Assembly: GCA_020086605.1 (NCBI GenBank)
Contig: JACBWW010000052.1
Location: 306,856 to 370,855 of the forward strand
DNA length: 64,000 bases
From: Lanius collurio
Lineage: Eukaryota > Chordata > Aves > Passeriformes > Laniidae
Direction: 5' to 3'
Program-made: the position numbers and the translations under genes
Notes under the pieces: model-generated
Told to the model about the DNA's origin: nothing
Database searches by the model: none
What the model saw: the letters and a program-made list of their open reading frames with translations, nothing else
In this document: piece after piece, positions 16,705-41,153 of the stretch
Numbering within the stretch: the stretch's first letter is position 1
Layout: each line of letters begins with the position of its first letter

Positions 16705-19700
16705 AGTATTTAGGTGGTGGTAGTATTTGTGATACCTAGAATCTTTATCCTTCACCACATCATTCTCTTTCAAGAAATGAAGTCTGTGAGTCAAGTCAGA
16801 AAATGTAAGGAGTTGTCCAGTCCACAGAGCAGAAAAGTTTATGAGGAAAGGACAAAGCATTTGTTGAAATTTATGCCAGTTGTCTAAACCCTCACCTCTG
16901 TTGTGCTCCACCTTGGCTGTCCACGGTTAAAGTTTGAATTGGAATCTGATCTGCGCAGCCCTAGGGAAAGAATATTGTCTGGACAAACCCCATTTTCTAG
17001 TATGGATAAAACAACTGTGTAATTCACATGGGTGTTAAGAAAAGGACTCTAGTGCCTCAACTTACTGTCCTTCCCCTTCTTAATTCACAAATGGGCAAGC
17101 ACAAATAAGAATTATGCCTAAAACTGTTTCTGATCATCTCCTTCCTAAAAAGGAAGTAAATGAGATGTTAAAAGGTCAAAGGGAAAAAAAATACCTAGAT
17201 GTACTAAGTAGACATCATTGAGCTATTTTTTAATACAGCACAAACTTATAACAGATTTACGACATATTTCTTGCTATTTATAAATTGCTTTATACAGGGA
17301 GATGTTAGCTGCTAGAAGGCTTCGGTTCAGCCTGACAACTTCCATAGGAAGAACTTGGTCTCAAACTGAGACAAAAAAAATACCTCTTTCCATTATGACC
17401 TCACTGTAACAACTTTTTCAGTAGTGTTTCCTTCTCTCTCCTGTGCTCTAGCAGTCACTTTTTCATGAACACTTAATTTCTTGCAAGTGAATTTTGAGTA
17501 TCTGTTCATTAGTAACTTTTTCCCTGTGTGTGTGTGCATGTACATATAGAGACAAATACACACATAAAAATGCATATAAAAACATCTCTAGATACGAACG
17601 AGCTCGTTTCACATTAATTCAGCAGGTCTAATCTGTGGAAATTGAGTGAAGATTAGAAAACGTGACATTGGAAGGGATGTTGCTTAGTATTAGCATATTT
17701 TCTGTAATTCTGGGTTATAAACAACAAATGCTCTGTTCAGTGCAGATCATATTTTCATCTGTTGCAGAGTTGCAGATGTAAGTATACACTCATAGCTGTA
17801 ATAACATCACTTACAAGATGCCCATAATTCACAATGCAAGGATTTTATGCTATTAAGTATGCTATTAAGTATGTTACTTGCTTCCATATAGTTTGGACTT
17901 ATTGGTGGTTTTTTGCATTATTCCAATTCTTTGTCAGTTGATCATTTTTGCAAACATTTCATTATTTTGGGGAAACATTGCACATAAAGCTGCTTCTGAG
18001 TCTTTGGCCCTTCTGCTAATAAATCATGACATGTCTGTCTTCATTACATTTCATAAAAACAGAGGGGTTTATTTCCTCATGGTTGCAGAGGCTCTGTAAG
18101 CCTAATGGCTGTTCTGCAGAAACATTAGCACGTATGCTGCAGTCTATATGAGGTGAAAGGCATAGAGCAACTTAATTATTTATGATTTTCTTGCCAGAAA
18201 CTGCCAACATATTTTTTTCCTGTCTTTGTGATGTTCGATACTAACATTACAAACAAGCTGTCTTTAAACAGTTGCTTTAAACAAACTGTCTGCAGCTACC
18301 AAATAAAAATCATTAATGGATTCTTTTCCATTCGATTGTTTTGGTTTGTTTTGTAAATGAGATAGTTACTGTCTGCGAATGCAATTATAGGTGCATATGC
18401 ACAGCATCTGGATTGACATACCAGAAAGATTATCAAACCAGATTTTTCTTGTTCTGATTATTCATTTTTATGCATGTATTCTGAGAAAGAATTATTTTAT
18501 ACTCCGTTCTAATGAGCTTCTTTTGTAAAAAAGATAACACTTGTATTGCACTTATTTTCTGTTTTCTTCAATTTGAGTCATCCATGAAGTAAAAGTGAAA
18601 CCATTTCACTGACACCTTAGGAGAGACCAGAAAGTTTTAGTTCTGTGCAGTCCTACAAGTGCATGTCCCTCAAAGATATTTGAGTTGTCCTTACAAAAAT
18701 GAGCATACAATCTTCATTTTAATCTTCAGGAGTGTAAAATATTCATCCTTCTTTCATTTAAAAATTAAATGACCTGCACAATGTCACAGAGTCATATGGA
18801 AGTATTAGTTGAACTTTGAGTTAGAACAGGCAGCTCTCTACCCTGGGGAATTGTTCAAGGACTGCATTCTTTCCCTTCCACCCTTTTTATATCAGATGAA
18901 GCTTAACCCAGATAAAGCTGTTTGCCACACATGTAACAGACTTTGATTCAACAGCTCTTTTCTTATTCTTGCCCATAACTCAAGCACAGTTCATGCACAT
19001 GGAGCAAAATGTTTTCCTGAATGCAGTCAGTACCGCAGTCGCTCAAACTGCTACTTTGGTTTTCTCTATGTAGAGACCACCCAGGTGCAGTTGTTTAAAC
19101 TGTGCCTCACTTGGAGATTTAATTTTTAACTCTAGATGTAACCACAGACACAGATAACACTGTCTCAGATCTGTGCAAAACAATATCACAAAAACTTTCT
19201 AACTGTTTATGTAACCAGTAGATGAAGTAATTGCAAGCAGTATGGTAGATAATGTGCACCTAGTTATATCCTTGGTGGAATTCACTGCATCCTCTGTGTT
19301 TTAGTCTTCTGAAAGCATAAATACATGTTTACACAAACACAGAAGCTCATCAATGTGTGTATAAAGTGTTCCCCAAAGCACCTATTCGTTTTTTATTTCA
19401 TATGACTAGTTTTTCACTCTTTATGATTTTTTTTTCCATTAAGGCAAGGAAAAATAGGTGTTTCATACTCTCCATTTTTTGATGTTTGTGAATGTATGTG
19501 TGCACACATGCATTTATATATACACGTATGTATAAAAGCAGTTAATATTGCTAATTAAAAGCAATATCAATAAAAAGCCCATCATAGCTCATTTTGTTGA
19601 ATTCCACTAGAAGCTTTTAAGCCCATGTTTTTTATAACAAAATAGTTTTGTCCATTTGTCTAAGGAGCTGTGAGTTAATGTATTTGCCATCTGAATTGAA

Positions 19701-22583
19701 GCATTTTTAAATTGAAGTGATTAGGAATGGAACTCCCTAAAGATGGTATGTAATTCAGAAGAAATTGTCATTATTTGTGAGTGTGCAATGAGACTGTTGC
19801 TCTCACTTTTCATCTTGTATATTGGCTTTTGTGTTTGAGTTGTGTATTTTAGAATTGGTAGTGAAAAAACATCATTTTGTCCCAGGTCAGGTTTTAAGTT
19901 CTTGTCAGAGGGAGAACTGTTCTTTGTGTGCTTTTCTTCAATGCAAGGGTAAAGAGGTATTAGGAGTCCCTTGACTGTTTGCATCTTATCTCAGATCAAA
20001 GTTTTAGAAGGACACGAAGTTTTTCCTTCTTCAGTTACTACCCTTGAAAAGTATGTCTTTGATTTTAGTGTGCTAAAATGACTAAATGTGTGGTCACCAG
20101 GACAGTAAAGTGAAGGAACTGGTAATAAAGAGAATCTCTTAAACAAAATGTCTCAATTCTATAACATTGTGGAAAGACATATGTAACCCCATATATATCT
20201 TTATCTCATACCAGGTATTTAATTGATTCCAGTGCAATGTCATATTTCTCCTTACTATATAATCACTTATTTGCAGAAGACTGGCAGTTTACTCTAGTTG
20301 AAGTCTTTTTCCTCACTTGTAAGGGAGGTAGAAGGAAGGAAAAGTTGCTATCAGGTTTGTTAATGCAAGAGCTTAAAAAAAAAAATTCTGTTTCTGAACT
20401 TTTTCTGGTGCAAGTTGCCAAAAACAAGTTTCAGTAAGTTCTAACATTGTTAACTTCCAAATATGAGGTCCTACCTTGTGTTCAGATTCCATAGCATTTT
20501 TATGGGGCCTTGGTCACTTGGCCCAAACCAAAAAAATTCTGTCTGATCTCAAGGCAAAAACCATGGTTTAACCTGCTACATGCTGAAAGCATGGCTCCCA
20601 TGCTACTGTTTGATTGGAAGGGGAGGATGAAAGGGAACCAAATCAAAGAAATGTTACTCTTAAGGAAGCCTGAGCCTGCATTTTTCCAGCAGCTGAGTCT
20701 ACTGGTGAACTTATCACCCTCTGGTGCTCATTGATGTGACCAGTTCTGCCCCGGAAATGCTGCTGTAACTCCTGCTTGGGGCTTTTGACTGTTGAACAGA
20801 AGCTGATAAAGACCCACAGTCTCAGCTGTTGCAGCTTTGCTTTCAGTAGAAGTGGTCAGACCCTAAGAGCAGAAGTGGTCGTGTCCATTTTCCCCCCTCT
20901 AGCAGTGGTACAAACAGTGTATGTACAGATTTCACCTCTGCCTTATACCCTGGCACATCCATTGAGCTTTTGGCAGCTAGCATTTGATAGGTTCCAGGAC
21001 TAAAAACTGTATTTTGAACATCCTCGTGATTTTTGCCAGTGAGTTCCACAGTCAAACTTTGCATTGTACTGAATTATATATGTATATACACACTTTCTTG
21101 TGTTGCGTTTCAATCTGATGTATGTATGTATGCTGCACGTAACACTTTAGTATCCTGTATTTCTTAGAATGAATGACCATTTCCTGTAGACTTTCCCCTT
21201 GTCATATGCAGTCACACACTCTTGTGTTTCACCTCCTCTGCCTCTTCCAGTCTGAAGTCTCATGATTTTAGTCCTTCAGATACAGAAACCTTTCCATACC
21301 TGTGATCATCTGTGTCTCCCTGCATTATATCTCTTGTAGTTTTTCTGCCTTTGTGTCAGGTGGGGTGACCAGAACAAATGGCTAGATTTAAAATGAGGAT
21401 GCATCATTTATATAGCTGTATGACAATGTTTTGTTTTCTCTATTTTCTCGTAATTGCTCCTACCTTTCTCCTTGCTTTTTTGAAAGCTCCTGAGCCAAGT
21501 GCCCACAGAGTTACCCGCCAGGTCTCTGTCCTGGGTAGAACAGAGCTAAATTAGAGTCTTTATAGCTATATGTATAGTTAGGGCTGTGTATCCCCACAAG
21601 CACCACTTTACATTATATCAACACTGAATATAATTTCCCTTTTATTGTGCTCTTGGAATCTGTAAGATCCTTCTGCAGTTCTTTGCAACTGGTTTTACTT
21701 TGACTATTCTCTTCTTTCTTTTTTTTTTTTTTTGTCAGTAAACTTTGTTATGCCACTATTCACTCTCTTTATCCCATTCACTTCACAAACAGCAGAATAC
21801 AGATACTTATGGGACCCACTGATAAAGTTTTTCCATTGTGAAAAATAAATGTGTATTTACGCTTCATTTCCTTTCTCTTAGTCAGTTATGGGAAGTCACA
21901 TAGGACTTTGCCTTCTAATCCTTGGCATCTTAGCTTCTGCCAGAGCTTTGATCAGGGGCCTTCTCAAAAGCTTTTTGGAAATACAGATTCACTCTGATCA
22001 GAATCACCGTTTCCCATGTGATTCCTAACTCTTCCAGTAACCTCTAAGAGTTTTGGGAGGCAGGACTTACCTCAACAAAAGACAAGCAGATTCTTCACTG
22101 ATTTATCTTAGATGTGTGTGGATATGTTCTAATCAATATTTATAGCTTCAGTGGATTTGCCATCTGTAGCAGCCAAGTTGTGCAGTTCTTCAGGCCTTTG
22201 CCTTGGAGGAATTTTCATGTGGTGCTTTTGCCAGGGTGTCTGTGAGGGGCAGTGAGTGTGGCCATGGGCAGTGGAGAGCAGCTGGGAGCAGCCACCTCTT
22301 CAGCCGCTACAGCCAAATGCAGTGAAACAACTCCTGGGAAAGGCCTTTGCCCCCAGCTACTACACTGCTAGTCCACTACTGTAATTTTCCCCCTTCCCTT
22401 TTAATCCTTAAACCAAAAAGGCAGGAGGAGTTGACAGGTCCAGCTTCCTTGCATGTTCTCCTTTGTTGCCATCTGCTCTAATCACAGTGGAGCAAAGAGA
22501 ACTAACTCTCTGTGAATAAAATGGAATGAACCCAGATGTTTGAAATAATCCCCAACATGTGATTAAAACCAAAAGAGGTTAGA
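16705..22583. other. APP intron 15, middle
   Basis: AT-rich intron. There is a short TG/CA run near 17525-17537 and a T-run at 21717-21734. No exon, RNA gene or LTR boundary could be supported. Confidence 0.5.
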
Positions 22584-23440
22584 TGTTGATACCAAAAAAA
22601 CTGATGTATTTTATTTAATAGTAAAAGAGGGAAAGAGAGAAGAGAAGAGAAAATGAAAAAAAGAAAAGAAAGAAAAAGAAAAGAGAAAAGAAAAGAGGAA
22701 AAAAAAAGAAAAGAAAAGAGGAGAAAAATGAGAAATGGGGGAGGGTGGGGGGAGGGAGAGTGACAGAGAGATTCAGTAGAAGCATATCATCCTTCCATGG
22801 GTCCCAGCAACATTTCCTTGTTCCACTCCATCTGGTCTTCTTGGTGGTGAGACTACCCTTCCAAAAAGTATAGAATCCAATGGATTAATATACATTTGGG
22901 CAGGTGGGAGCACACAAGTATCTCCCTGAGGGGGACCAGTTGGACACTGTCCCTTGCAAGACTGTAGATCTGTTACATCATGTAGTATGACATGCAGTGC
23001 TCTGGTGCAGGGTCTGGGAACCCCCTTTGGGGGGGCTTTGATGGGCCATGCCCATGTGAATGTCCTGTAGACATGACTTTTCAGGGGTGGGAGACCCTGC
23101 ATCTGGGTTGATCTGCACAGTGGAGGATGGGTGTTCACTGCCTCTGACCAGAGGCTTTTTTGCCATACACAGAAAACCTCTGCTCTTCTTCTGTTTGGTG
23201 TAGGGGTTGGTGCAAGCCTGGCAGCAGATAAGCCTAGGGCTATAGTGTCTACCCCTGAAGGTGCTGGGCTTAATCCTCCTGTGAAAGTATTCTTCTCCCC
23301 AGGCCCAGACCTGAGAACAGTGTCACTTTATCTTATCTCAAATCAATTGACAGTCCAGGGCCTCAGACAGGAGGCCCATTCAAGGTGCACTGGTCTTTGG
23401 TGCAGCTTTTCTTATACAATGTTGCTGTAATAGGCAAAAG
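22584..23440 (-). mobile_element. Possible LTR-type insertion with purine tract, boundaries uncertain
   Basis: On the minus strand this block ends in AATAAAATACATCAG and then TATCAACA, which looks like a polyadenylation signal and an LTR 3' end. Composition differs sharply from the surrounding intron between 22760 and 23430 (GC-richer, long chance frames). No convincing target duplication was found: GTTAG occurs at 22578-22582 and 23443-23447, but not directly at TG/CA ends. It could be an old LTR or another repeat. Low confidence. Confidence 0.4.
22621..22766. repeat. Purine-only tract (GA-rich microsatellite)
   Basis: About 145 bases of almost pure A and G, made of GAAAA, GAGAA and AAAGA words ending in GGGGGAGGG-type blocks. 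It lies just inside the left end of the possible insertion at 22584. Confidence 0.9.
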
Positions 23441-35375
<11,935 letters not shown>

Positions 35376-35540
35376 GACACCATAGCAGCCTCATGAGTTG
35401 GACAGAAGAATGATTGCTTCACTGCCCAGTGGTGTTCAGTTATAATGTTCAAAGAAAGAAAAACACTCTGCTTTATTATTTACTCATTCTCGCCTTTTGA
35501 CAGCTGTGCTGTAACACAAGTAGATGCCTGAACTTGAATT

Positions 35541-35546
35541 AATAAA
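35541..35546 (+). terminator. Proximal candidate polyadenylation signal of APP
   Basis: AATAAA 166 bases after the stop codon. It would give a very short 3' UTR. Its use is unknown. Confidence 0.4.
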
Positions 35547-36507
35547 ATCAGTAATGTATTTTCTCTCTCTTTCTCTTTACATTTCAGTCTTTACACTACA
35601 TTATTAATGAATGTTTTTTGTGTACTGTAAAGAGGTTAGCTGTATTTAACTAGTGCATGGATAGATTCTCTTTCCCAATTATTTATCATGTAGCTCCTTA
35701 GCCAGTTGTATATTATTCTTGTGATTTGTGACAAAAATTAAGTCCTAGTTGAAACATGCTTTAAGAATTGATGGGGGATGCTTTCTGTGTCTGTGGGGTT
35801 TAGCTGCTTCTCTTTGCTGAGCATTTTTTTCTGATCACTATGCATTTTAAAGTAAACCAACATTTTTTTAAAAGTATTTCAGATGAGTTACTGAAATTAT
35901 TTTCCTCTGCAGCTGCATTTTATTGTACAGATTGTTGCTCCTGCTGTATTAGTGATGTAGAAATAATGGGAATACACATTTGTTTCTTTGTGCCTGTTTT
36001 ATGTGCACACTTTAGGCATTGAAAGGTAAACTTTATTTTCTTTTCCATGTATCTTTACGACCTTAAAAAAAACATTAAAAAGAGTCCCTGTTAATTGTGA
36101 GCACTTCTGGGGGAAGAAGTGCCTGCTGGCCAAAAGTTAACAGGGGTTCTCTGCAGGATGATTGTACAGAGACATTGCCTATGAATTGATAGCTTTCTAC
36201 TCTGTGTTACATAAATTAATTAAGAAAAGAACGTGTGGGCAAGAGTTTTCTTTGGAGGCAGAAAACAAAGAAATCTAAAAGTCATTTAAACAGAATACAT
36301 AGGTGTTCAAACTGAGAGAGGGTTGGGATCCTACAGAGATTGTGGCACTGACAGTTGGACCAGAGCAGAAGGAAGGCAGCAGTGAGACAGGGCGGGTAGT
36401 TGGGAACTGGGGAGTGCCAGCTTTGGCACAGCTACCCCTCTGAGATGTTGTCTCTTTTCTTTTTCCTTTTCTTTTACTTTCTGTTTGTATAATAGTGTTT
36501 TAATGTA

Positions 36508-36513
36508 AATAAA
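36508..36513 (+). terminator. Distal polyadenylation signal of APP
   Basis: Canonical AATAAA about 1.13 kb after the stop codon, followed within 30 bases by a GT-rich stretch (CCTGTTGTAGTACTGTGTTTC). The position agrees with the long 3' UTR form in other vertebrates. Confidence 0.7.
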
Positions 36514-36558
36514 TACATTCCTGGAGGATCCTGTTGTAGTACTGTGTTTCTGCGCCAA

Positions 36559-37476
36559 TGTCCCGGTTTGAAAGACAGGTGTCTGCTGAGGAAGGCAAGA
36601 ACCTCCCTTGAAATGAAGGATGCAACCCCCTTCCCTCCGAATTATTATAATTTTGAAATTAAGGGGCTTTCAGGCAAAGCTATAAAGAATAGGAATAACA
36701 GTTCTTTAGTAAAATACAGATATATAAACAGGCAAACAAACAACAATAACTACAGTGGTGACAACAAAACAGAAGCACAAACCCAGTGCAGCCTCTCGGC
36801 CATCAGGCACTTTTTCCCCCTGGTGCAGTTCCAGTCACAGCCGGCAGGGGCGCTGGCGGCTCCCGGTGAGCAGGGCAGGTGCGATGGTTCCCCCGCAGCT
36901 GCAGGGGGCGCTCCGGAGCGAGCTCGGGGAGCACACAGTAATGGCTGCCTGGGGTCTCAAGGAAAGGGATGGAACAAAGGCTCCACAAATCTCCCTGGGA
37001 AGCTGATCCTGGTGTCTGTCCAGGCTCTTGGGAAACAGCAGGCTGGAGCAGCAGTAGGAGCACAAATTCCAGGTGACAGGCGAGATGTATTGAGCTGCGG
37101 AGCGGTGGTAGGAATCCCCGGAGGTCTCAGCAAGGCAGGATGGGCAGGGCTACAGAGTAGCAAAGGCTCGGGGCAGCAGGGTGCCTGCAGCCCAGCTCCC
37201 AGCAAGGCAGGGAAAGACTCACTTGGGATCCGAGGTTTTTCTGGCAGAAAGGAAAAAGCAGCAGGAAACCTGCAGTGCGACAAGATGGCAGCCTCTCTCC
37301 CTGGTCTGCATGCAGAGAGAGTACCCTGGCACAGCCAGGTGAAAGATAGTAGCCCAAATGGACTCCTCCTCTGTTGTTTCTACCAAGTACTCAGCAATTT
37401 GTTGCCTCAGTAACATATATGGGAGAAAATTCCTCAAGGATTCCTCAAGAGAAAGGGAACTCCCAAAACCCCAACA
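36559..37476 (-). mobile_element. Solo LTR, TGTCTCGGTTTG-end family, abutting the APP 3' end
   Basis: A 918-bp LTR, TGTCCCGGTTTGAAAG at the left and CCCCAACA at the right, with near-perfect 5-bp duplications GCCAA (36554-36558) and GCCAG (37477-37481). It is homologous to 10034-11189 over its first few hundred bases. A 289-codon plus-strand frame (36544-37413) runs through it. That frame is low-complexity, antisense to the LTR and has no protein similarity that I recognise, so I do not call a gene. Confidence 0.88.
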
Positions 37477-38561
37477 GCCAGCCAGATACCCTTGCTCACA
37501 CAGAGGAGCATGACATGGATGACTAACCAACCTCCCACTTTCCTGGCCATCCCCAGGAGTGATTTACCAGCAAACTCTTCCCTCTCCTCCCTGTACCTCT
37601 GCTGGCTTTCTAGCAAGATCCATGCCCTGCAATGTGCTATATTGGTGAAGGCAAGGAGGAGCCTCCCAAGCTGCATCCAGCTTGGTTCTGCTGCCTCTCA
37701 GCAAGTGGCCAGGAAGGGTAGGACAGCAGTACCAGGAATTTTTTCTGCAGGAAGAGGGCAAAGCCATTGTGAACTGGGATACATAACCACCAGCCCAGCA
37801 ATTTCTATTGCCTGAGAGCTTTCTTCAGCTCCTGGCCCTCCAGGAATACTCCCGAGGTGCAGGGAGAATACAGTAATTCACAATATAGGGCTCATCTGCT
37901 GAGCAAGATGAGACCACAGTGGGCGAGTGGATCTGGGGATCTTCAAGATGGCATTTGCACCCAGCTTGAAATAACGACTCCTCTGTTTGAACTTGGAAAT
38001 GGGTTCTGGAATAAAACCAGCGGGGTGTGTTTGTGACAAAGGAAGTGAATCACTGTTTCTCTACAGTGAATGGGTTAGATAAAGCAGGAGTGAGGGAAGA
38101 ACTAGGAGCAGAATAAAGACAACATGACCTCTTCAGGGAAAGCCTCTTGTAACTCAGTTTGTGCAGAAGCTGTGGCAGCCTCTTCTTCAGCCTCACTGGC
38201 AGCTTTTGTCTCCGCAGCAACATGAAGCATGACTGCGGTAGGGCTGCACAGCTCAAGCAAGTGGCTGAGTCACTCCTGACTTCAGCTAGTAGAAAACAAC
38301 AGTTTCCAGTTCTGTTACTCACTAGTCCTTCCCCATCCATGATCTTCCACAAAACCTCACCTGTTCAGCTAATTCACCTGCTGGCCTGGAACACAGCCAT
38401 GCTGGCAGACTGACCAGGACAGATGTTCAGTCAGTGAGGGGACAACCAGGGCAGGGAGTTTCAGAAGCCATCTGTGGAGATTCAGGACGATGAGATGGCA
38501 CCTACTACTCTGAACTAGTAGTGGGAAATACTGCAGAGCTTCCCATTGCCAGTTACCAACC
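37477..38561. other. Intergenic sequence downstream of APP
   Basis: No gene or repeat recognised. Several frames of 60-125 codons are open on either strand, without domain-like composition. Confidence 0.5.
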
Positions 38562-39127
38562 TGATATGTGGAAAAGACTCCACTACTAGAATAAGTAGTA
38601 AAGTAAGTACGTTTATTCCAGTGCTGGGACAGATGAGGTCTTGCTCCTCCAAAGTCATGCTTACCCACAGCTGCCTTCAGCTTAGTATATATCAGGTTAC
38701 CAGTTCCATATTCATTAAGTTTCCCAATACTCCTGTACATATTCATGACCTAGCCTTGCCTAGCCTTGCTTTGTATTATAATGAGCCCAAAAGTCATTTA
38801 CATCCACGTTGCACTTGCGCAGTATTGTCTGGTGGTCTTACGTGGTGGTCTTCTGGTGGTCTTCTGGGAGGAAATAAGAGTCTTCCTCAGTTGTGAACTT
38901 TTCACCCTGTCCCTCTGTGCAAGCGCTTTAGGTCCCTGTCCTATGTCCAGACTCAAAAGCTGGTTTGAGTTAGTTTTAGGTTGAAAAACAGGATCTTTGG
39001 TAAGGATCCCTTCCCTTTATCAATAGTCTTAGATCTTCACTCTGCTTTGGTGGGCACAATAAATGTTGAGCAAGCGGTATGCATAGTAAATCATTTAACC
39101 TCTGCTTACTCCTTCCCCCCTGGTTCA
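38562..39127 (-). mobile_element. Solo LTR, TGAAYCAGGGGGG family, TSD AACC
   Basis: A 566-bp LTR with perfect 4-bp duplications AACC (38558-38561 and 39128-39131). On the minus strand it starts TGAACCAGGGGGGAAGG and ends CCACATATCA. The AATAAA signal (complement at 38612-38617) fixes the orientation. It is a close inverted copy of 62886-63450. The 4-bp duplication fits a gammaretrovirus-like (class I) integrase. Repeated GTGGTCTTCTG units occur near 38840-38870. Confidence 0.93.
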
Positions 39128-39696
39128 AACCAAGTGTTTATTCCCTTTGTTCTTCCATCTCTACTGTGTTAGGGGAACTCAGCTCAAGGGCTCAGAGCAC
39201 TGTAAGTGGTTAGTGTTATTTGCAGGCCCTGGAGTACGAGTGTGTTACAACAAAATTACAAAATACCCCCAGAGGATTTATCATCTCTGGTTTCAAAACT
39301 GAACTGGTTGGGCCAGAATAATGTGTGATAGTGAGCAGAGGCCTTCAGGCCCCAAACTGCTCAAAACCCCCCCCTTTTTTTTAAACAAATGTTTAGGTTT
39401 GAGTTTGTGTCTGTTTGTGTAGGTGTTGTTATATAGGTCACACACATCACCTAGAAAGGAATATGTAAGACTGTCTTCTGTACGCATGTCCAGTATCATA
39501 GAAGAAGATCCCACGTCAGGGGGAAAGTAGGATGTAATTCAATTTAGTCCAGTCTCATTAAAGAAGTATTATCAAAATTCCTTTTAGAGAAAGCTGGAGT
39601 AATCCATAAGATACAGACAGGCACCAGCAAATCCCATTTATAATACTATAATCCCATGCAATCCCAGTTATAGAAAAATGCAATTGCTTTGAACAC
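39128..39696. other. Intergenic gap between two solo LTRs
   Basis: No recognised feature. A C-run followed by a T-run lies at 39367-39382. Confidence 0.5.
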
Positions 39697-41007
39697 TGTT
39701 GTGGTTTGACACAATTAAGCTTCAAGCATCTAAAAATATCAGTTATAAGGAAAACAAAATAAGAAAATATTGAGGAAAACTAGATTGCTGCGAGGCAAAA
39801 AACAGGTTCAAACTTAAACGGTTGCAGTACAAGGAGAAAGTTTTATTACTAACAGAATTAAAAGTTAAAAGATATAACAAGAAATTAAAACACACACACC
39901 CTCCCCCCTGCTCCCTTCTTCTCAGCACTTTACTCTTCCTTTTTAACTAGCACAAAAGATTACACAACATAGGATTCTAGTCACTGTTACAGTTCTTGAA
40001 AAGTCTCTTTCTTATACTTAAGGAAAAAAGGGTTTCTTCTTCTTGCTTCACATAATTTCTCAAGCTGCCTCCAACAACAGACCTGCCCGGGAAGAAACAA
40101 TCTGCTGTGGTGTAATACATCTCTTCTATGAAAAAAAAACCCAGTTTTTTCACACTGCCACACATGGGCCATCACATGGGATTATCAACCTTTTTAAGGA
40201 TGGGTCATTTTGGCCTGAACACAAAGGCTTTGTCTGCTACAAATCCTTAAAAGCCTCTCACTGCTTCTATATCCTGGCATAGGCACTCTCTCTTCACAAA
40301 CTTCATGGCCCACACGTAAGTCTTCCATCCCCCCATGCACTTCAAATGGATTAAAGAGGCAAACAGTTTGAGATATTACAGTTTCTTACCACGGCATGCC
40401 AGAAGTATTTTTAAGCTACGCGCGAGGAACGCGGCACCGCCCCTTTTCTCCGCCACCATTTTCAGCTCCATCTCACATGGCTCACTCTCTCTCTGACTCT
40501 GAAACCTCCATGTTGAAGAATGTTCTTGTTCAGGCTTTACGGTGAAGAAATCCTCGCTCTTTTTGTGCTGCTGGCTGCATGGTGTTTCCTCGGTTCCGTG
40601 CGAAGTGTGCTGGCTGCAGAAAGGGGGCTCCTGCCAGCTCCCGCCAGCTCCATGTGGAGAAAAGGGGGGACTCACTGGTCCCAAGAAGCCGGTCTGGAAA
40701 GATTCCAGCTGTGTAGCAGTCCATGGCTGGGTTTAGCTGCCTGGGCTCTGGGATGGTTCCTTCCCCAGTGACCCAGGGTCCGTGCCACGGCATCAGGAAG
40801 AGGGGAAGAGGGCCGGGGCTTCGGCCCAGCCTGACCTGGCCTGGCCCAGCCTGGCGGGGCCCGGAGGCTCCGAGGCCACCCCCACCTCCCTCAGGCGGGC
40901 TGGAACAAAGAGGAACTCCCACCTTTCCGTGCGGCTTAAATGTGTAAATTGTGAGAGGCGCTATTGGTCTAAAAATCTGTCTATCAACTCAGATTCAACC
41001 CACTACA
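39697..41007 (-). mobile_element. Long solo LTR (1.3 kb), TGTAGTGGGTTG family, TSD AACAC
   Basis: A 1,311-bp LTR with perfect AACAC duplications (39692-39696 and 41008-41012). On the minus strand it starts TGTAGTGGGTTGAATC and ends CAAACCACAACA. AATAAA (complement at 39842-39847) lies about 145 bp before the 3' end. LTRs beginning this way are, to my knowledge, abundant in songbirds, which is one reason for calling the source passerine. Frames such as 40530-40922 are GC-rich shadows inside the LTR. Confidence 0.92.
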
Positions 41008-41153
41008 AACACTAATTCCCAGACAATCAAGCCTTCTGGTGTGGGGTTGTGTCCAGTGAGATGCCTGGAGCTGCTCTTGCTACTTGTGCACAAGCTGTTA
41101 ATAATTTGCTGGTTTAAGCACTGATTACATAATCCAGTTTTATGATTCCCTCC

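Larger units (their letters stand above)
35376..36530 (+). other. APP: APP 3' untranslated region
   Basis: AT-rich 3' UTR of about 1.15 kb, a length similar to that in mammals. Candidate polyadenylation signals are AATAAA at 35541-35546, ATTAAA at 36074-36079 and AATAAA at 36508-36513. The last is taken as the distal end. Mammalian APP uses alternative sites with different translation, so the upstream ATTAAA may be functional. A solo LTR begins at 36559, directly beyond the inferred cleavage site. A small CDS-like frame at 36544-37413 belongs to that LTR. Confidence 0.85.

Noticed and set aside
36544..37413. 289-codon plus-strand reading frame, the longest in the window
   Set aside because: It lies almost entirely inside the solo LTR 36559-37476, on its antisense strand, and has low-complexity Gly/Ala/Ser content without a domain.
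38820..38880. CRISPR-like short repeats (GTGGTCTTCTG units)
   Set aside because: Only a few units without spacers, inside an LTR of a bird genome.
38562..39127. Exon or gene suggested by 100-125-codon frames at 38050-38896
   Set aside because: The same frames recur at 63040-63511 in the inverted LTR copy, so they belong to a repeat.
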